NCBI GenBank assembly: GCA_031274845.1
Contig: JAISPN010000104.1
Coordinates: forward strand, 1 to 7,292
Source: Acidobacteriaceae bacterium
Lineage (GTDB): Bacteria; Acidobacteriota; Vicinamibacteria; Vicinamibacterales; CAVVIG01
Direction of reading: 5' to 3'
DNA: 7,292 nt
In this document: positions 6,246 to 7,292 of the stretch, piece by piece
How positions within the stretch are numbered: position 1 is the stretch's first letter
How the letters are laid out: each line of letters starts with the position of its first letter
Program-made: the position numbers and the translations under genes
Notes under the pieces: generated by a model
The model's input: only the letters and a program-made list of their open reading frames with translations
Told to the model about the DNA's origin: nothing
Databases searched by the model: none

Positions 6246-7292
6246 CAGACGACGTGTACCGTGGCGCCCGGCGCGAGTCTCACGACGTGCCTGCCGGCCG
6301 GGAGCGGAGACACGTGGCTTCTTCAGGGCACCGCGTCTCTTGCGACTCCCGGCCTGACCTTGCCGCCGATGACGATCGACGGCGGTGCCGGTGGCAGCAT
6401 CCTGACGCTTAATAACGGCGCGGGAACTTACGGCTGGCTCACCACCGGTGGGCCCACGACCCTCAATCTCTCCAATCTCACGTTCACCGGCGGAAACAAT
6501 CCGGCGGCCGGGGCGGCAATCAGTGTTGGCGCCGATCTCAACATCGTCATCAACCCGGGCGCCTCGCTGTCGTTCGATCACAACGACTCCTATACAGGAG
6601 CTGTCTATACCGCTGGCTCGTCCTTGACGATGGGAAGCGGCACGGCGACGCCCGCCGCTCTGATCTCATTCACCAACAACACCGCGGGCTTGCTTGGAGG
6701 CGCCATTGGATCGTCCCTCAGCGTCGATCTGACGGCGGCCTCGATCGTCCTGTCAGGCAACACCGTGACGGGAGGCGTCTTGGCGCGCGGCGCCGGTGGC
6801 GCGATCTTTTCTTCCGGCGGCACGATCACGCTGACGGGCGCTGTCACCATGTCAGACAACACCGCGGTGGGGGGCACCAACGGGAATGGGGGCGGAATTT
6901 ATACCGAAGGCGCCGGCGTCGTCGTCAACGGCTCGCTCACCGCGAACAACAACCGGGCGCTCAATGGCGGCGCTGGCGGCGCCATCTATACGGTAGCCGG
7001 GGGCATCACAGTCACCGGCAGTGTGGACGTGGAAGGCAATTATGCCTCCACTGACGGTGGCGCGTTCAGGTCGGCTCAAGGCGTTACGTTGGGGTTGGCT
7101 GGCGGCGACGTGACCCTGAAAAACAATATCTCCACGGCGTATGGCGGTGCGATCTATACCCCCACCGGAGTCATCGCCGACATCATCATCGGCAACGGCA
7201 CGGGCGCCATCACCATCACGGGAAACAAGAGCGGCGCCGACGCTGGCGGAAATCTCATTTACAACGGCTACGTGGGTGGCGGGCTCATGACG
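6132..7292 (+). CDS. Secreted Pmp-like parallel beta-helix protein, probable autotransporter passenger or adhesin, 3' end cut by the window edge
   Basis: The reading frame stays open to the window end, giving 387 residues of an incomplete protein. It begins with a signal peptide (Arg-containing n-region, hydrophobic VLCALVASLGLVSGVA, cleavage expected after AEA at residue 38). A cysteine pair (C42, C53) follows. After residue 150 comes a Gly/Asn/Thr-rich array in which an Asn motif (FTNN 180, LSGN 207, MSDN 240, ANNN 271, VEGN 300, LKNN 329, ITGN 362) alternates with a Gly motif (GGAIG 189, GGAIF 223, GGGIY 253, GGAIY 283, GGAFR 309, GGAIY 338). These resemble the FxxN and GGA(I/L/V)Y motifs of chlamydial polymorphic membrane proteins, which fold as parallel beta-helices and are displayed by type V secretion. 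A C-terminal beta-barrel would confirm an autotransporter but lies outside. A repeat protein anchored by another route is possible. It is divergent from, and functionally unrelated to, the replication/transcription operon. No catalytic motif is seen; ligand unknown. Confidence 0.85.
   Translation, partial: MVTQVARQSGWPMRGSRLRGVLCALVASLGLVSGVAEAQTTCTVAPGASLTTCLPAGSGDTWLLQGTASLATPGLTLPPMTIDGGAGGSILTLNNGAGTYGWLTTGGPTTLNLSNLTFTGGNNPAAGAAISVGADLNIVINPGASLSFDHNDSYTGAVYTAGSSLTMGSGTATPAALISFTNNTAGLLGGAIGSSLSVDLTAASIVLSGNTVTGGVLARGAGGAIFSSGGTITLTGAVTMSDNTAVGGTNGNGGGIYTEGAGVVVNGSLTANNNRALNGGAGGAIYTVAGGITVTGSVDVEGNYASTDGGAFRSAQGVTLGLAGGDVTLKNNISTAYGGAIYTPTGVIADIIIGNGTGAITITGNKSGADAGGNLIYNGYVGGGLMT
6591..7271 (+). 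repeat. Degenerate Pmp-type repeat array (about 30-residue beat)
   Basis: About eight Gly motifs of the form (G/T)G(A/G)(I/V/F) occur at residues near 156, 190, 224, 254, 284, 310, 339 and 372, with gaps of roughly 26 to 34 residues, each preceded by an Asn-containing turn. The repeats are diverged at the DNA level: only short words such as GGCGCCAT and ATCTATAC recur, so it is a protein-structural repeat and not a recent tandem duplication. Confidence 0.75.

Noticed and set aside
5940..6581. 213-codon and 79-codon minus-strand frames across the divergent gap and the start of the beta-helix gene
   Set aside because: They overlap the signal peptide and the first beta-helix segment, which explain the plus strand well. 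The translations show no recognisable family, though the stretch at 5940-6130 is not covered by another gene and cannot be fully excluded.

Overview
This is a G+C-rich bacterial chromosomal segment. It holds three housekeeping genes packed head to tail on the minus strand and the start of an unrelated surface-protein gene on the plus strand. The layout mutS2–dnaG–rpoD, the vertebrate-like absence of gaps aside, together with the type of RpoD (long charged non-conserved region, very conserved regions 2 to 4) and a neighbouring Pmp-like beta-helix protein, points to a Gram-negative, diderm, environmental bacterium. My best guess is Acidobacteriota (for example a Vicinamibacteria-like lineage), but that is an inference from gene order and composition and not a proven assignment.

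Region 1 (1-5737, minus strand) reads mutS2 -> dnaG -> rpoD. MutS2 (797 aa) is complete. It is separated by a single base from the GTG start of DnaG primase (600 aa, complete), whose TAG stop directly abuts the ATG of the primary sigma factor RpoD. RpoD runs off the left edge after 513 residues, at the start of region 4.2. The spacing implies one transcript with coupled translation. It resembles the classic 'macromolecular synthesis operon' (rpsU-dnaG-rpoD of enterics), with mutS2 rather than rpsU as the leading gene. The operon joins recombination/ribosome-related surveillance (MutS2), replication priming (DnaG) and general transcription initiation (RpoD).

Region 2 (5738-6131) is a non-coding divergent gap of about 390 bases. 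Its first half contains an unusually AT-rich stretch with a short perfect dyad next to an A7 run. Its second half contains a strong 12-bp hairpin. No convincing RNA gene or intrinsic terminator is visible, and no promoter can be fixed with confidence.

Region 3 (6132-7292, plus strand) is the first 387 residues of a secreted protein. It has a strong Shine-Dalgarno sequence, a signal peptide ending in AEA, and a run of GGA(I/V)(Y/F) and xxxN(N/T) motifs about 30 residues apart, like those of chlamydial polymorphic membrane proteins. It is most likely the passenger of an autotransporter or a related beta-helix adhesin; the C-terminal part that would decide this lies beyond the right edge. I found no CRISPR, phage, insertion-sequence, tRNA or defence-system signal, and nothing that amounts to a new multi-gene system.
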